Shown: piece after piece, positions 32,190 to 42,033 of the stretch
Layout: each line of letters opens with the position of its first letter
How positions within the stretch are numbered: position 1 is the stretch's first letter
Assembly: GCF_030553075.1 (NCBI RefSeq)
Contig: NZ_CP130701.1
Location: 992,001 to 1,056,000, forward strand
DNA length: 64,000 bases
Origin: Halomonas sp. I5-271120
Lineage (GTDB): Bacteria; Pseudomonadota; Gammaproteobacteria; Pseudomonadales; Halomonadaceae
Reading direction: 5' to 3'
Translations under genes and position numbers: made by a program
The notes under the pieces: model-generated
Told to the model about the DNA's origin: nothing
The model's database searches: none
What the model saw: the letters and a program-made list of their open reading frames with translations, nothing else

Positions 32190-32669
32190 TCAGTCCTTGT
32201 CGCGACTTTTGTCGCCGCCCATGTCGTCCTTGTGACTGCCACCGGGGCCCTGTTGAAAGGTCTTCTGCCAGAAGCGCATGTTCTCTTCGGCCATCTCGCG
32301 CATCATTTCCATCGGCGTGTGGCGCATGGCTTCCTTCCACTGGTCCTGCATACGCTGCTGCTGTTCCATCATCAGCTGGGTGCCCTGCTCCAGATAGCGG
32401 GCCAGCGGCAGCGGCTGGGCCATATCGTAGACGCGAATGAACTGGGCCAGCAGGTCGTTGGAGAATACCTCTGAGTCACCGCCGGACTGCTCCTGTTCGA
32501 TGATGATCGACAGCAGGATGGTGCGCGTCAGGTCTTCACCGGACTTGGCGTCCTCGACGCGAAACGGCACTTCCTCGAGGATCAGGCTGCGCAGGTCTTC
32601 GAGCGTCACATAGCGGCTCTGTTCGGTATCATAGAGCCTGCGGTTGGCATACTTGCGAATCACGCGCAC
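32190..32669 (-). CDS. phaR: polyhydroxyalkanoate synthesis regulator PhaR
   Basis: A 159-residue DNA-binding regulator that senses PHA granules and represses phasin and synthesis genes. The N-terminal PHB_acc_N domain is clear (VIRKYANRRLYDTEQSRYVT), followed by the PHB_acc domain (FSNDLLAQFIRVYDMAQPLP) and a Met/Gln-rich helical tail. Start taken as the GTG at 32669, with GGAG upstream, because relatives begin two residues before this motif; a second GTG lies at 32663. No phaC, phaA or phasin genes are in the window. Confidence 0.85.
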   Translation of the reverse strand: MRVIRKYANRRLYDTEQSRYVTLEDLRSLILEEVPFRVEDAKSGEDLTRTILLSIIIEQEQSGGDSEVFSNDLLAQFIRVYDMAQPLPLARYLEQGTQLMMEQQQRMQDQWKEAMRHTPMEMMREMAEENMRFWQKTFQQGPGGSHKDDMGGDKSRDKD

Positions 32670-32772
32670 GGACGGTGCTCCTATTATCAGCTTTGCTGGT
32701 ATTGTGCACCGCGTCTGGCGTTCTAGCCACCGTCGCCGTTCCCTGTCACCCGCTGCGCGCCGCCGAGGCCTC

Positions 32773-33486
32773 ATGAACCTGATCCTGCTCGACCCTGCCG
32801 ACCTCACCGACGACCACCACGCCTGGGTGCGTGATCCAAGGCGACTGCGCCACCTGCAAGAGGTGCATCGTGCTCACCCCGGCGATGAACTGACGCTTGG
32901 CGTGAGCGGCGGGGCCATCGGTCACGGCCGGCTGGTGACGCTCGACGACGATGGCGCCCGCTTCGCCCTCGATGCCCTCGATCAGGCCCCGCCGCCGGCG
33001 CTGGATATCGACCTCGTGCTGGCCCTGCCGCGCCCGCGCATGCTGGCGCGTTCGCTGGAGCACGTCACGGCCCTTGGCGTGAAGCGCATCACCCTGCTGC
33101 ACACCCGACGAGTAGAGAAGAGCTACTGGCAATCGCCCGAGCTGTCCGCAGAGAAGATCCACCAGCACCTGGTGCTGGGCCTTGAGCAGGCCCGCGACAC
33201 GGTGATGCCCGAGGTGGAGCTGGAAACCCACTTCAAGCCCTTCGTCGAGGATCGCTTAGCGGCAAGGCTCAATGAACGCAGCGGGCTGCTGGCCCATCCC
33301 GGCATGGAAGCGGCCTGCCCTCGCGGACTCAATGCCCCGGCGAGCCTGGTGGTGGGCCCCGAGGGCGGTTTCATTCCCTATGAGGTAGAGGCGCTATTGG
33401 TGGCCGGCTGCCAGGGCATTCACCTGGGCAGCCGGATCCTGCGGGTCGAGACGGCCGTCATCGCCCTGCTGGCGCGACTCGGCTAG
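32773..33486 (+). CDS. rsmE: 16S rRNA (uracil1498-N3)-methyltransferase
   Basis: A 237-residue SPOUT-class methyltransferase acting on U1498 of 16S rRNA in the 30S subunit. An N-terminal PUA-like part (VRDPRRLRHLQEVHRAHPGD) precedes the knotted domain, with ARSLEHVTALGVKRITLLHT, LVVGPEGGFIPYEVEALLVA and LGSRILRVETAVIALLA. The ATG at 32773 matches the family start. Divergent from phaR. Confidence 0.95.
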   Translation: MNLILLDPADLTDDHHAWVRDPRRLRHLQEVHRAHPGDELTLGVSGGAIGHGRLVTLDDDGARFALDALDQAPPPALDIDLVLALPRPRMLARSLEHVTALGVKRITLLHTRRVEKSYWQSPELSAEKIHQHLVLGLEQARDTVMPEVELETHFKPFVEDRLAARLNERSGLLAHPGMEAACPRGLNAPASLVVGPEGGFIPYEVEALLVAGCQGIHLGSRILRVETAVIALLARLG

Positions 33487-33492
33487 CCAACC

Positions 33493-34785
33493 TCACTGCT
33501 GCAAGCGCTCGAGCAGCGATACCGTGGCGAAGCCATCAGGCGTCAGACCCTGAGCCGCCTGAAAGGCCCGCAGCCCGGCGCGGGTGTTGGGGCCCATGAT
33601 GCCGTCCGGCGTCCCTGTGGCGAAGCCACGAGCGTTCAGCGAGCGCTGCAGCTCGCGGACCTGCGCCCTGGAAAGCGGCGTTTCCTGGCGCGGCCAGTCG
33701 GCGCGAATGCCAGGCTCTCCCGCCACCCGGCGCGAAAGGGTGCCCACCGCCAGCGCATAGCTGGTGGCGTTGTTGTAGCGAAGGATGGCGCGATAGTTGC
33801 CGCCAACCAGGAAGGCGGGGCCACGAGCGCCGGCAGGCGTGAGGATCGATGCCTTGCCAAGCGCCGGCAGCGCCTCGCCGTCTGTCGCGCGCACGCCCTG
33901 TGCCGCCCAGGCCTGGCTTGAGCGCCGCGTGGCCAGCTCGGTCTGGGAATAATCGAAATCCGCAGGCAGGCGCACCTCGACACCCCAGGGCTCGCCGGCC
34001 TGCCAGCCGGCTCGCGCGAGGTAGTTGGCGGTGGAGGCCATGACGTCGGGAATGCTGCCCCAGATGTCGCGGCGGCCATCACCGTCGCCGTCCTCGGCAT
34101 AGGCGAGGAAGCTAGACGGCAGGAACTGGGTATGCCCCATGGCTCCGGCCCAACTACCGATCATGCGATCCGGGGCGATATCGCCGTTCTGGATGATCTT
34201 GAGCGCAGCGATCAGCTCGTCATGGGCGAAGTCGCGGCGGCGGCCATCGAAGGCCAGGGTCGCTAGGGAATTCAGCGTCGAGAAACTGCCGAAGTTGCTG
34301 CCGTAGTTGCTTTCCACCCCCCATATCGCCACCAGCACCTCCGCCGGCACACCGTAGCGACTGGCCATACGCTCCGCCGTGGCACGATGCTCGGCTAGGC
34401 GCTTGCGGCCGTTGGTCACCCGGGTCGATGAAACGGCCGTGTCCAGGTACTGCCAGATAGGGCGCACGAACTCGGGCTGGGCGCGATCGTACTCGAGGAT
34501 CTTGGGTTGGAAGCGAACATCGGCCAGGGCCCGATCGAGCGTCGACTCGGCAATGCCCTTGGCCCGTGCTTCGCGGCGGAAATCGGCGAGCCAGGCCTCG
34601 AAAGACGCCGGCGACTCGGCCTGCGCGTTAACGTCCTGTCTGCTATCGTCGGCCGGTGCCGTCGCCTGATCAGTTGCCTGGGACGAAGATGTTGCCGAGG
34701 CTTGGCTCTGGGCTTGGCTGACCTGACTGCTCTGGCAGCCGACCAGGGTGCTCAACAGCAGCGAGCATACGAGGATCCTGCGCAT
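33493..34785 (-). CDS. lytic murein transglycosylase, MltB family lipoprotein with PG-binding domain
   Basis: A 430-residue outer-membrane lipoprotein. A signal peptide ends in the lipobox LVGC (Cys17), followed by a Gln/Ser/Ala-rich linker. The SLT_2 catalytic domain (about 60-350) has its Glu in AIWGVESNYGSNFG, plus IGSWAGAMGHTQFLPSSFL and DGDGRRDIWGS. A C-terminal PG_binding_1 domain (about 365-430) ends with SLNARGFATGTPDGIMGPNT. It cleaves glycan strands to 1,6-anhydro-muropeptides. The ATG at 34785 gives the clean lipoprotein signal. Confidence 0.92.
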   Translation of the reverse strand: MRRILVCSLLLSTLVGCQSSQVSQAQSQASATSSSQATDQATAPADDSRQDVNAQAESPASFEAWLADFRREARAKGIAESTLDRALADVRFQPKILEYDRAQPEFVRPIWQYLDTAVSSTRVTNGRKRLAEHRATAERMASRYGVPAEVLVAIWGVESNYGSNFGSFSTLNSLATLAFDGRRRDFAHDELIAALKIIQNGDIAPDRMIGSWAGAMGHTQFLPSSFLAYAEDGDGDGRRDIWGSIPDVMASTANYLARAGWQAGEPWGVEVRLPADFDYSQTELATRRSSQAWAAQGVRATDGEALPALGKASILTPAGARGPAFLVGGNYRAILRYNNATSYALAVGTLSRRVAGEPGIRADWPRQETPLSRAQVRELQRSLNARGFATGTPDGIMGPNTRAGLRAFQAAQGLTPDGFATVSLLERLQQ

Positions 34786-34882
34786 GGCGGGGTGATACTC
34801 CATCATCACGAATAAAGGAGAGCATCATCGCGCAGATCGATCCAGGCCACCAGCCTTCCCGCCGCGCCAGCCAGCGGTATCG

Positions 34883-35350
34883 CTACAGAAGCTGCCAAAA
34901 CCGAAGGATCACAGCCAAGTGGCAGGCGACCACCACCACGGTCAGCACATTGCGCAGCCCTCGATACCACTCGGGCAGCCCAACACTGCCAGTCGCACTC
35001 GCCTCATAGCCGCGCACCGCGATATAGCCGAGCATCAGCAGCGCGGTGCCCGGCGCCCCGCCCCACAGCAAGGCCGGCCAGGCCATCAGGCTGGGCGCCA
35101 TGCTCAGCATGACACGGCCGCGAAATGCCGGGCTCTTCGGTGCATCTCGGCCCATGGCGAGCCCCCAGTGGATGCCGCCGAGAAAGGACAGTATCACCGC
35201 GCTGTAATAGACAAAGGCCTGTATGGCGAAGACCGACCAAGCCCCTGGCGCCCACCAAGCGCCCAGGGCCGTGGCCACAAAGGGCAGCAGCCCGGCCAGG
35301 CCCAGCATGACGGGTAGACGACGATCATCAGATAGGGACAGTACGTGCAT
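34883..35350 (-). CDS. DUF3429 membrane protein
   Basis: A 155-residue integral membrane protein with four to five hydrophobic segments (LPVMLGLAGLLPFVATALGA, FVYYSAVILSFLGGIHWGLA). The last motif is diagnostic of DUF3429. Function unknown. Its ATG overlaps the stop of the upstream cryptochrome gene by one base (TGATG), so it is the last gene of a DUF2256-cryptochrome-DUF3429 operon and probably co-produced with it. A GTG one codon upstream is an alternative start. Confidence 0.85.
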   Translation of the reverse strand: MHVLSLSDDRRLPVMLGLAGLLPFVATALGAWWAPGAWSVFAIQAFVYYSAVILSFLGGIHWGLAMGRDAPKSPAFRGRVMLSMAPSLMAWPALLWGGAPGTALLMLGYIAVRGYEASATGSVGLPEWYRGLRNVLTVVVVACHLAVILRFWQLL

Positions 35351-36819
35351 CACGTCTCCCTGGCAGCGTCGAAAGGAGGAGTGTCTACAGTGGCAGAATC
35401 AACAAGAGATGAGTCGCCAGTAGAGGATGGCAGCGCCATCAAGGCGTCGCCCCAGGCATCGGGGATGACACAGGGTGCAGGGAAGGCGTCGGGGGCCGCG
35501 CGCCAGGGCTGATGGCGAGCCTCACCTTCGGCCAGACGCTCAAGCTCGGGTCGCCAATGGCTCACATAGTCGCCGGCCGGGTCGTAGTGCTGCGCTTGCC
35601 AGAGCACATTGAAATAGCGCCCGCGGCTCGCCTCTCGTCCGACGCCGGCCACATACCCCCAGTTGCCCCAGTTGCTGGCGACGTCGAAGTCGATCAGGCA
35701 GTGCTCGAACCAAGCCGCGCCCAGGCGCCAGTCGATGCCTAGGTCATGCACCAGGAAGCTGGCCACATTCTGGCGCATCCGGTTGGACTGCCAGCCGGTG
35801 GACGCAAGCTCGCGCATGCCAGCATCGATGAAAGGCACGCCGGTCTCGCCGCGACACCAGTCGTGAAAGGCCGGTGGCGGTTCGGGCAACGTCCGAGGGC
35901 CAAAGAGCAAGCCCCCTTCCTTTCGAGCGACCCAGTGAAAGTACTCCCGCCACATGAGCTCGAAGATCACCCAATAGCTCGACTCACAGGCGCCATGGTC
36001 AAGCTCCCATGTCCGCACCTGATCATGAACCTGCCGCGCCGACAGACAGCCGGTCGCCAGCCAGGGCGACAGCCGGGTAGAGAACTCGGCGCCCAGCAGG
36101 CCATTGCGTGTCTGTTTATAACGAGCGATGGCGCCACTGTGCCAGAGATAGTGATCGAGTCGCGTCTGAGCGGCTTCCTCGCCGCCCTGAAAACGAAAAT
36201 CGCCACGCGGGTCGGGGCGCCAGGCGGCGGCCTCCTCACAGACATGCTTAAGAGGCGGCAGGCCTCGAGGCGCTTTCTCGGGCCATAGCGGCAGCGTAAT
36301 CGGCGCGGGCTGAGCTGGCGGTACGCTGCCTTCCGCTTCCATACGCCGGCGAAAGGCCGAGAAACTGCCCGGCAGTTCCTCCAGGGCAAAGGGCAGCGCC
36401 TGCTCGTCGAACAGGGTACCGCCCTGGCAGCGACGAAGTTTGCAGCTCGCCGGCAGTTGCTCGGTGAGCCTTGTCAGGTCGGTGGCCTCGTCATGACCTG
36501 CGGCGTCACGCACGTGGATGCACGAGACGCCTACTGGGGCAGCAAGTTCGGCAATCACCGCCGGCGGATCACCGACGCGCACCAGTAGATCCCCTCCCCG
36601 TTTAAGAAGCTCGCCACGCAGGGCGATCAAACTCTGCCAGAGAAAGCACAGCCGGGCTGCACCGATGCGACGCGAAGATAGACCTGGCGCAAGGGGCGAA
36701 AGCCAGCGTTCGTCGAGCACGTAGACACACATCAGGGAGGCCGGCGGCGAGTCAAAGTGGAACAGTGGGTTATCGGCCAGGCGCAGATCATCGCGCAGCC
36801 ATACCAATTCAGGGTTCAT
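35350..36819 (-). CDS. cryptochrome/photolyase of the CRY-DASH type
   Basis: A 489-residue flavoprotein with an N-terminal photolyase domain (ELVWLRDDLRLADNPLFHF) and a C-terminal FAD-binding domain. Several DASH-specific stretches are evident: SFSAFRRRMEAE, YKQTRNGLLGAEFSTRLSPW, SSYWVIFELMWREYFHWVAR, SNRMRQNVASFLVHDLGIDW and ASNWGNWGYVAGVGREASRG. CRY-DASH proteins bind FAD and MTHF and repair cyclobutane dimers mainly in single-stranded DNA. The ATG at 36819 overlaps the stop of the DUF2256 gene (ATGA). The frame runs further upstream but only through that gene. Confidence 0.92.
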   Translation of the reverse strand: MNPELVWLRDDLRLADNPLFHFDSPPASLMCVYVLDERWLSPLAPGLSSRRIGAARLCFLWQSLIALRGELLKRGGDLLVRVGDPPAVIAELAAPVGVSCIHVRDAAGHDEATDLTRLTEQLPASCKLRRCQGGTLFDEQALPFALEELPGSFSAFRRRMEAEGSVPPAQPAPITLPLWPEKAPRGLPPLKHVCEEAAAWRPDPRGDFRFQGGEEAAQTRLDHYLWHSGAIARYKQTRNGLLGAEFSTRLSPWLATGCLSARQVHDQVRTWELDHGACESSYWVIFELMWREYFHWVARKEGGLLFGPRTLPEPPPAFHDWCRGETGVPFIDAGMRELASTGWQSNRMRQNVASFLVHDLGIDWRLGAAWFEHCLIDFDVASNWGNWGYVAGVGREASRGRYFNVLWQAQHYDPAGDYVSHWRPELERLAEGEARHQPWRAAPDAFPAPCVIPDAWGDALMALPSSTGDSSLVDSATVDTPPFDAARET

Positions 36820-36968
36820 GCCGACCGCCTGGCGCGACGCGCCTCTCGGCGGCAGCGTTCGCTGCAATGTTGCACCTCGTCCCAGCAGCGAGCCCACTTG
36901 CGCCGCCAGCGAAAGGGGCGCTCGCACTGGCGACAGGTCTTGACGGGAAGCGCAGCCTTGCGTCGCAT
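36816..36968 (-). CDS. DUF2256 small zinc-ribbon protein
   Basis: A 50-residue, strongly basic protein, MRRKAALPVKTCRQCERPFR at its start. It carries CxxC (Cys12, Cys15) and CxxxC (Cys35, Cys39) pairs around an FRWRRKWARCWDEVQHCSE core, the DUF2256 pattern. Such proteins are frequently encoded beside cryptochromes and photolyases; function unknown. The stop overlaps the cryptochrome start (ATGA), showing translational coupling. The gene is short and would be missed by common length cut-offs. Confidence 0.88.
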   Translation of the reverse strand: MRRKAALPVKTCRQCERPFRWRRKWARCWDEVQHCSERCRREARRARRSA

Positions 36969-37361
36969 GCCATCACCTTAGGAAGTGCCAAGAGGCAGGT
37001 CGATAAATTGGACAAATAAATTAATTCGTATAGGTATTGTACACCAAAATATAGGTAACGTACCCGACATCTCCAACGGCGGGCGCAAACCGCTAGCATC
37101 ATCAATGCCACCGGCCCCACCCACCGATGCCAGAACCGGCAGCGCAGTGGAGCTAATGCAAGACAGACAAGCGTTGATGATTCAAGGCGATAAAGCGGTT
37201 AGCAGCACCTGCGTCGAGCGATCCTTTACGCTAGAGTAGGGCGGCGTCTGGCCCTGAGATGGATCACGCCATGCCGCCAACGCCGGCCCAGTGGGCTTGC
37301 CTTGGCGAATGACAACGGGTATCACCCCAATTTCCCCGGACCCGCGCAGGACGAACGATCG
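36969..37361. other. AT-rich divergent control region between DUF2256/CRY-DASH and mrpA
   Basis: No gene is supported in these 393 bases. An AT-rich island at about 37010-37060 contrasts with the GC-rich surroundings. It contains an 8-bp direct repeat TATAGGTA at 37029-37036 and 37050-37057, 21 bp apart, with a TGTACA hexamer (37038-37043) between. I found no confident -35/-10 pair for either direction. Confidence 0.5.
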
Positions 37362-40175
37362 ATGACATTGCTCTGGATTCCCTTGCTGACCCTGCTGGGC
37401 GTGCTGGCTCCCATGTGCCTCGAGCGATATGGGCGCAACCTGTGCTCCCTGGGCACGGCCACGCCACCGGCTATTGCACTGCTGCTGACCCTGACCCTGG
37501 TACCGGCTCTCTCGGCCGGCGAGGTGCCCCGCATTGCCATCAGTTGGATTCCCCAACTGGGGCTGGATCTGGCCTTCCGCCTGGACGGCCTGTCGCTGCT
37601 GTTCACTACGCTGATCCTGGGCATCGGCCTGCTGATCATCCTCTATGCGCGCTACTACCTGGCGCCCGAGGAGCCCTTCGGCCGCTTCAATGCCTACCTG
37701 ATGCTGTTCATGTTCTCGATGGTCGGCATCGTCATGGCCGACAACCTGCTGCTGCTGTGGGTGTTCTGGGAGATGACCAGCCTGTCGTCCTTCCTGCTGA
37801 TCGGCTTCTGGTCGTCCCAGAGCGATGCCCGCAAGGGGGCACGCATGGCGCTGACCGTCACCGGTGCCGGGGGCCTTGCGCTGCTCGCGGGCCTTTTGCT
37901 GATCGGCGACATGGTCGGCAGCTTCGACATGGGGGTGGTGCTCGATAGCGCTGACGTCATCCTCGCTGACCCGCGCTACCCGGTCATGCTGGTGCTGGTG
38001 CTGATCGGTGCTTTCGCCAAGTCGGCCCAGTTCCCCTTCCAGTTCTGGCTTCCCAATGCCATGGCCGCCCCGACCCCAGTCTCCGCCTATCTGCACTCGG
38101 CCACCATGGTCAAGGCCGGCATCTTCCTGCTGGCGCGCCTGCATCCGGCGATCGGCGACAGCGCCATGTGGGGCTGGCTGGTCACGCTGACCGGCATGAC
38201 CACCTTCCTCTATGGGGCCTGGTTCGCGCTGCTCAAAACGGATCTCAAGGGTATTCTGGCCTTTTCCACGGTCAGCCACCTGGGGCTGATCACCGCGCTG
38301 TTGGGCATCGGTAGCCCGATGGCGATCCTTGCCGCGCTCTTCCACATTCTCAACCATGCCACCTTCAAGGGTGCGCTGTTCATGAGTTCGGGGATCATCG
38401 ATCACGAAGCAGGCACCCGGGAGCTTGCCAAGCTGGGCGGACTGCGCCGGGCGATGCCGGTCACCGCCCTGCTGATGACCCTGGCGGCAGCTTCGATGGC
38501 CGGGGTGCCGCTGCTCAACGGCTTCCTGTCCAAGGAAATGTTCTTCAAGGAGACGCTGGATGCCGGCCTGCTCGGCGGGCTGGGGTGGCTGCTGCCGCTG
38601 CTAGCGACCCTCGGCGGGGTACTGTCGGTGGCCTATTCGCTGCGCCTGGTACATGCGGTTTTCTTCAAGCCGGCCAAGACCACGCCGCCTAAACATCCGC
38701 ATGAGCCACCGCGGCTGATGCGAGTGCCGGTGGAATTGCTCGTCATGCTATGCGTGGCAGTGGGCCTGTTCCCGGCGATGCTGGCCACCGGCCTGCTGGA
38801 TCTCGCCGCCCAGGCGGTGCTGGGCGAATCGCTCGACTTCAAATTGGCCATCTGGCATGGCGTCAATGCGCCCCTGGCGATGAGCATGATCGCGCTGGCG
38901 AGCGGTGTTGCACTCTACGGCGTGCATGCCTCGATCCGACGCTTCGTGCGTCAGTTCGCCAACACCGATGCGCGAATGATCTTCGAGAGCAGCATCCAGC
39001 GCCTGGTGGCACGCAGCCAATCGCTGACCGCACGCCTTGAGAACGGCTCACTGCAGCGCTATATGAGCCTGCTGCTGGGCGCGGCGCTACTACTTGCCAC
39101 CCTGGGCCTCCTGGAGCTGCCGCAGTTGTCGGGCGGAAAGCTAGAGGGCGAGCTTGACGGCGTACTGATGCTTGGCGCGGCGCTGCTGATCTTCGGCGCC
39201 CTGGGGACCGTCGTGACCCATCGCTATCGCCTGGTTTCGCTGCTGATGCTGTCGGTGGTGGGGCTGGTGGTTTCATTGACCTTCGCCCGCTTCTCGGCTC
39301 CCGACCTGGCGATGACCCAGCTCTCAGTCGAGGTGGTGACCATGATCCTGCTGATGCTGGCGCTGTTCTTCCTGCCTCAGAAGACGCCACGAGAGTCTTC
39401 GGCCCATCGCACCATTCGCGACATCGCCTTGGCCGGCGCACTGGGCATGGTCGTGGCAAGCCTCAACTATGCAGTGCTGACTCGCGAGGTCGACAGCATT
39501 TCCCGCTTCTTCATTGATAACAGCGTACCCGGCGGCGGCGGCCATAACGTGGTCAACGTCATCCTGGTCGACTTCCGCGGCTTCGATACTCTCGGCGAGA
39601 TCACGGTGCTGGCGATCGCCGGTCTCGCGATCTTCAAGCTGCTCAATCGTCTGCGGCTGTTCATGCCCCACAGCGACGCCGAGGGCCGCGTCTGGTCAGC
39701 GGACCGTTACCCGATGATCCTCACCAGTGTCTCCCAGTGGCTGCTGCCGCTGGCGCTGCTGGTCTCGGTCTTCATCTTCCTGCGCGGCCACAACCAGCCC
39801 GGTGGTGGCTTCATCGCCGGCCTGGTCACCGCGGTGGCGCTGATTCTGATCTACATGGCGCGGGGCGTGGAATGGACCCAGAGCCGTCTGGACTTCCCTT
39901 ACCAGCTGGTGGCCATCGGCGGCGTTGCCGTGGCGACGCTCACCGGGCTTGGTAGCTGGCTGTTCGGCCGTCCCTTCCTGACATCCGCCTTCGGGCACTT
40001 CAAGCTGCCGCTGATCGGCGAGTTCGAGCTGGCCACCGCCATGCTGTTCGACCTCGGCGTCTATCTGGCAGTGGTCGGTGCGACCCTGATGATCCTTGCC
40101 AACCTGGGCAAGGTGACCACGCCGCACCGCCCGTCCAAGGATGCCCAGCCCGCCACCAGCAAGGAGAAAAGCTGA
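37362..40175 (+). CDS. mrpA: Mrp Na+/H+ antiporter subunit A, fused to MrpB (group 2)
   Basis: A 937-residue membrane protein. The N-terminal NuoL-like proton-channel part has the key Glu in [16 protein letters not shown] and Lys in [20 protein letters not shown]. The MbhD/MbhE-like middle (about 610-760) includes [20 protein letters not shown]. The C-terminal MrpB domain (about 800-920) includes [21 protein letters not shown] and B are one polypeptide, as in group 2 Mrp systems. It exchanges Na+ for H+ and supports salt and alkaline tolerance. The ATG at 37362 ([17 protein letters not shown]) is preferred over an upstream start. First gene of a tightly packed six-gene operon. Confidence 0.95.
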   Translation: MTLLWIPLLTLLGVLAPMCLERYGRNLCSLGTATPPAIALLLTLTLVPALSAGEVPRIAISWIPQLGLDLAFRLDGLSLLFTTLILGIGLLIILYARYYLAPEEPFGRFNAYLMLFMFSMVGIVMADNLLLLWVFWEMTSLSSFLLIGFWSSQSDARKGARMALTVTGAGGLALLAGLLLIGDMVGSFDMGVVLDSADVILADPRYPVMLVLVLIGAFAKSAQFPFQFWLPNAMAAPTPVSAYLHSATMVKAGIFLLARLHPAIGDSAMWGWLVTLTGMTTFLYGAWFALLKTDLKGILAFSTVSHLGLITALLGIGSPMAILAALFHILNHATFKGALFMSSGIIDHEAGTRELAKLGGLRRAMPVTALLMTLAAASMAGVPLLNGFLSKEMFFKETLDAGLLGGLGWLLPLLATLGGVLSVAYSLRLVHAVFFKPAKTTPPKHPHEPPRLMRVPVELLVMLCVAVGLFPAMLATGLLDLAAQAVLGESLDFKLAIWHGVNAPLAMSMIALASGVALYGVHASIRRFVRQFANTDARMIFESSIQRLVARSQSLTARLENGSLQRYMSLLLGAALLLATLGLLELPQLSGGKLEGELDGVLMLGAALLIFGALGTVVTHRYRLVSLLMLSVVGLVVSLTFARFSAPDLAMTQLSVEVVTMILLMLALFFLPQKTPRESSAHRTIRDIALAGALGMVVASLNYAVLTREVDSISRFFIDNSVPGGGGHNVVNVILVDFRGFDTLGEITVLAIAGLAIFKLLNRLRLFMPHSDAEGRVWSADRYPMILTSVSQWLLPLALLVSVFIFLRGHNQPGGGFIAGLVTAVALILIYMARGVEWTQSRLDFPYQLVAIGGVAVATLTGLGSWLFGRPFLTSAFGHFKLPLIGEFELATAMLFDLGVYLAVVGATLMILANLGKVTTPHRPSKDAQPATSKEKS

Positions 40176-40522
40176 TGGAAAGCCTGTACGCCATCACCAC
40201 AGGCATCCTCACCGCCTGTGGCCTCTTCCTGACCCTGCGCGGGCGCAGCTTCCCGGTAGTGGTCGGCCTGACGCTACTGTCCTACGCGGTCAATCTGTTC
40301 CTGTTCTCGATGGGTGGGCTGACCACCAATGGCGCCGCCATTCTCGACGGCAGCGGCAACTACGCTGACCCGCTGCCCCAGGCGCTGGTGCTGACCGCCA
40401 TCGTAATCGGCTTCGCCATGACCGCCTTCGCGGTGATCCTGGCCATGCGTGCCCGCGGCGACATGGGCAATGACCATGTCGATGGCCGTCAGGTCGACGA
40501 GCCGCGAGAGGAGCGCCGCTGA
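40175..40522 (+). CDS. mrpC: Mrp Na+/H+ antiporter subunit C
   Basis: A 115-residue NuoK-like membrane subunit with three hydrophobic segments (ITTGILTACGLFLTL, VVVGLTLLSYAVNLFLFSMG, ALVLTAIVIGFAMTAFAVIL). DPLPQALVLTAIVIGFA is the MrpC hallmark. Start and stop each overlap the neighbouring mrp genes by one base (TGATG). Confidence 0.96.
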   Translation: MESLYAITTGILTACGLFLTLRGRSFPVVVGLTLLSYAVNLFLFSMGGLTTNGAAILDGSGNYADPLPQALVLTAIVIGFAMTAFAVILAMRARGDMGNDHVDGRQVDEPREERR

Positions 40523-42033
40523 TGCTGCAACATCTGATTGTCCTGCCCGTCGTGCTGCCACTCGTCAGCGGTATTCTGCTGCTGATCAGCCGCCACGGCA
40601 GCACCTCTCTCAAGCGAGTGCTGGGCATCGGCAGCACCGCCCTGCTGCTGGCCGTCGCCATCGCACTGGTCGGCAAGGCGACCGGCGGCGAGGTCTCCTA
40701 CTATGCGCTGGGCGACTGGCAGCCGCCCTTCGGCATCGTCATGGTGCTCGATCGCCTCTCGGCGCTGATGATCCTGCTGACCGCCGTGCTGGCGCTTGGC
40801 TGCGTGGTCTTCGCCAGTGCCGGCGACGATGAACAGGGCAGCAACTTCCATGGGCTCTTCCAGCTGCAGCTGATGGGCATCAACGGAGCCTTCCTGACCG
40901 GCGATCTGTTCAACCTCTTCGTGTTCTTCGAGGTGCTGCTGCTGGCCTCCTACGCACTGCTGATGCACGGCGGTGGCAAGGGACGCATCCAGGCAGGCCT
41001 TCACTATGTGGTGCTCAATCTGGCGGGCTCGGCGCTGTTCCTGATCGCGGTAGGCGTGCTCTATGGCGCTACCGGCACCCTCAACATGACCCACATGGCA
41101 GTGCGCGTAGCCGAGCTCGAGGGCGAGCGCGCCGGGCTGGTCAGCGCCGGCGCGCTGCTGCTGCTGGTGGTGTTCGGCCTGAAGGCGGCGATCCTGCCGC
41201 TGTATTTCTGGCTGCCAAAGGCCTATTCCTCGGCGCCAGCACCAGTGGCTGCGCTGTTCGCGATCATGACCAAGGTCGGCATCTACGCAATTCTCAGGGT
41301 CTACTCTCTGATCTTCGGCGATCAGGCGGGTCCGCTGGCCGCCATAGAGCAGCCCTGGGTGTGGTGGCTGGCGCTGGGCACACTGGCGGCGTCCGCGGTC
41401 GGCGTGATGGCAGCCCGGGACCTGCGCCTGCTGGTCGCCTACCTGGTACTGGTCTCGGTGGGCACCCTGCTGGCGGGCATCGGCATGCACACCCCCGAAG
41501 CCATTGGCGCCCTGCTCTTCTATCTGATTCACACCACCCTGGTCACCGGCGGCCTCTTCCTGCTGGCCGAGCTGATCGGCCTGCAGCGCGGCAAGGCCGG
41601 CACCCGGCTGGTCAAGGGGCGCCCGCTGCGCAATGGCGGGCTGCTGGGGGTCCTGTTCCTGATGGGCGGTGCCGCCGTAGCCGGCCTGCCGCCGCTGTCC
41701 GGCGCCATCGGCAAGGCACTGCTGATGGTCGCCGCGACGCCGGCACAGCAGCCCTGGCTATGGCCGCTGCTGCTGATCGCCGGACTGTGCTCGCTGGTGG
41801 CGCTGTCCAGGGCCGGCTCGACCCTGTTCTGGCGCAGCCACGATGGGGAGCCCAGCGATCGCCCACTGGGCCGGCGCCAGCTGTTCGGCGTGATATGGCT
41901 GCTTGGCGCTTCCCCCCTGCTGGTGCTGCTGGCCGGTCCGGTCAGCGACTACACCCAGGCCACCGCAGAACAATTGAGCTCGCCTGCAGTGCAAATCCGT
42001 GCCCTGCTGCCTGATGCCGGAGGTGACACATGA
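40522..42033 (+). CDS. mrpD: Mrp Na+/H+ antiporter subunit D
   Basis: A 503-residue NuoM/N-like antiporter subunit with about 14 membrane segments. Conserved Glu in FFEVLLLASYALLMHG and Lys in LKAAILPLYFWLPKAYSSAP mark the proton path; the second half has PPLSGAIGKALLM. Essential for activity in known Mrp systems, working with MrpA in the membrane complex. One-base overlap with mrpC and four-base overlap with mrpE. Confidence 0.96.
   Translation: MLQHLIVLPVVLPLVSGILLLISRHGSTSLKRVLGIGSTALLLAVAIALVGKATGGEVSYYALGDWQPPFGIVMVLDRLSALMILLTAVLALGCVVFASAGDDEQGSNFHGLFQLQLMGINGAFLTGDLFNLFVFFEVLLLASYALLMHGGGKGRIQAGLHYVVLNLAGSALFLIAVGVLYGATGTLNMTHMAVRVAELEGERAGLVSAGALLLLVVFGLKAAILPLYFWLPKAYSSAPAPVAALFAIMTKVGIYAILRVYSLIFGDQAGPLAAIEQPWVWWLALGTLAASAVGVMAARDLRLLVAYLVLVSVGTLLAGIGMHTPEAIGALLFYLIHTTLVTGGLFLLAELIGLQRGKAGTRLVKGRPLRNGGLLGVLFLMGGAAVAGLPPLSGAIGKALLMVAATPAQQPWLWPLLLIAGLCSLVALSRAGSTLFWRSHDGEPSDRPLGRRQLFGVIWLLGASPLLVLLAGPVSDYTQATAEQLSSPAVQIRALLPDAGGDT

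Noticed and set aside
37029..37057. A complete LitR-type operator ahead of the DUF2256/CRY-DASH operon
   Set aside because: Only one TGTACA half-site is present; no partner half lies at the 12-bp spacing in either direction. The direct repeats there are reported on their own instead.
37182..38405. A 407-codon minus-strand frame over the start of mrpA
   Set aside because: Its Gln/His/Asp-rich translation is typical of the antisense of hydrophobic membrane genes; mrpA is certain on the plus strand.
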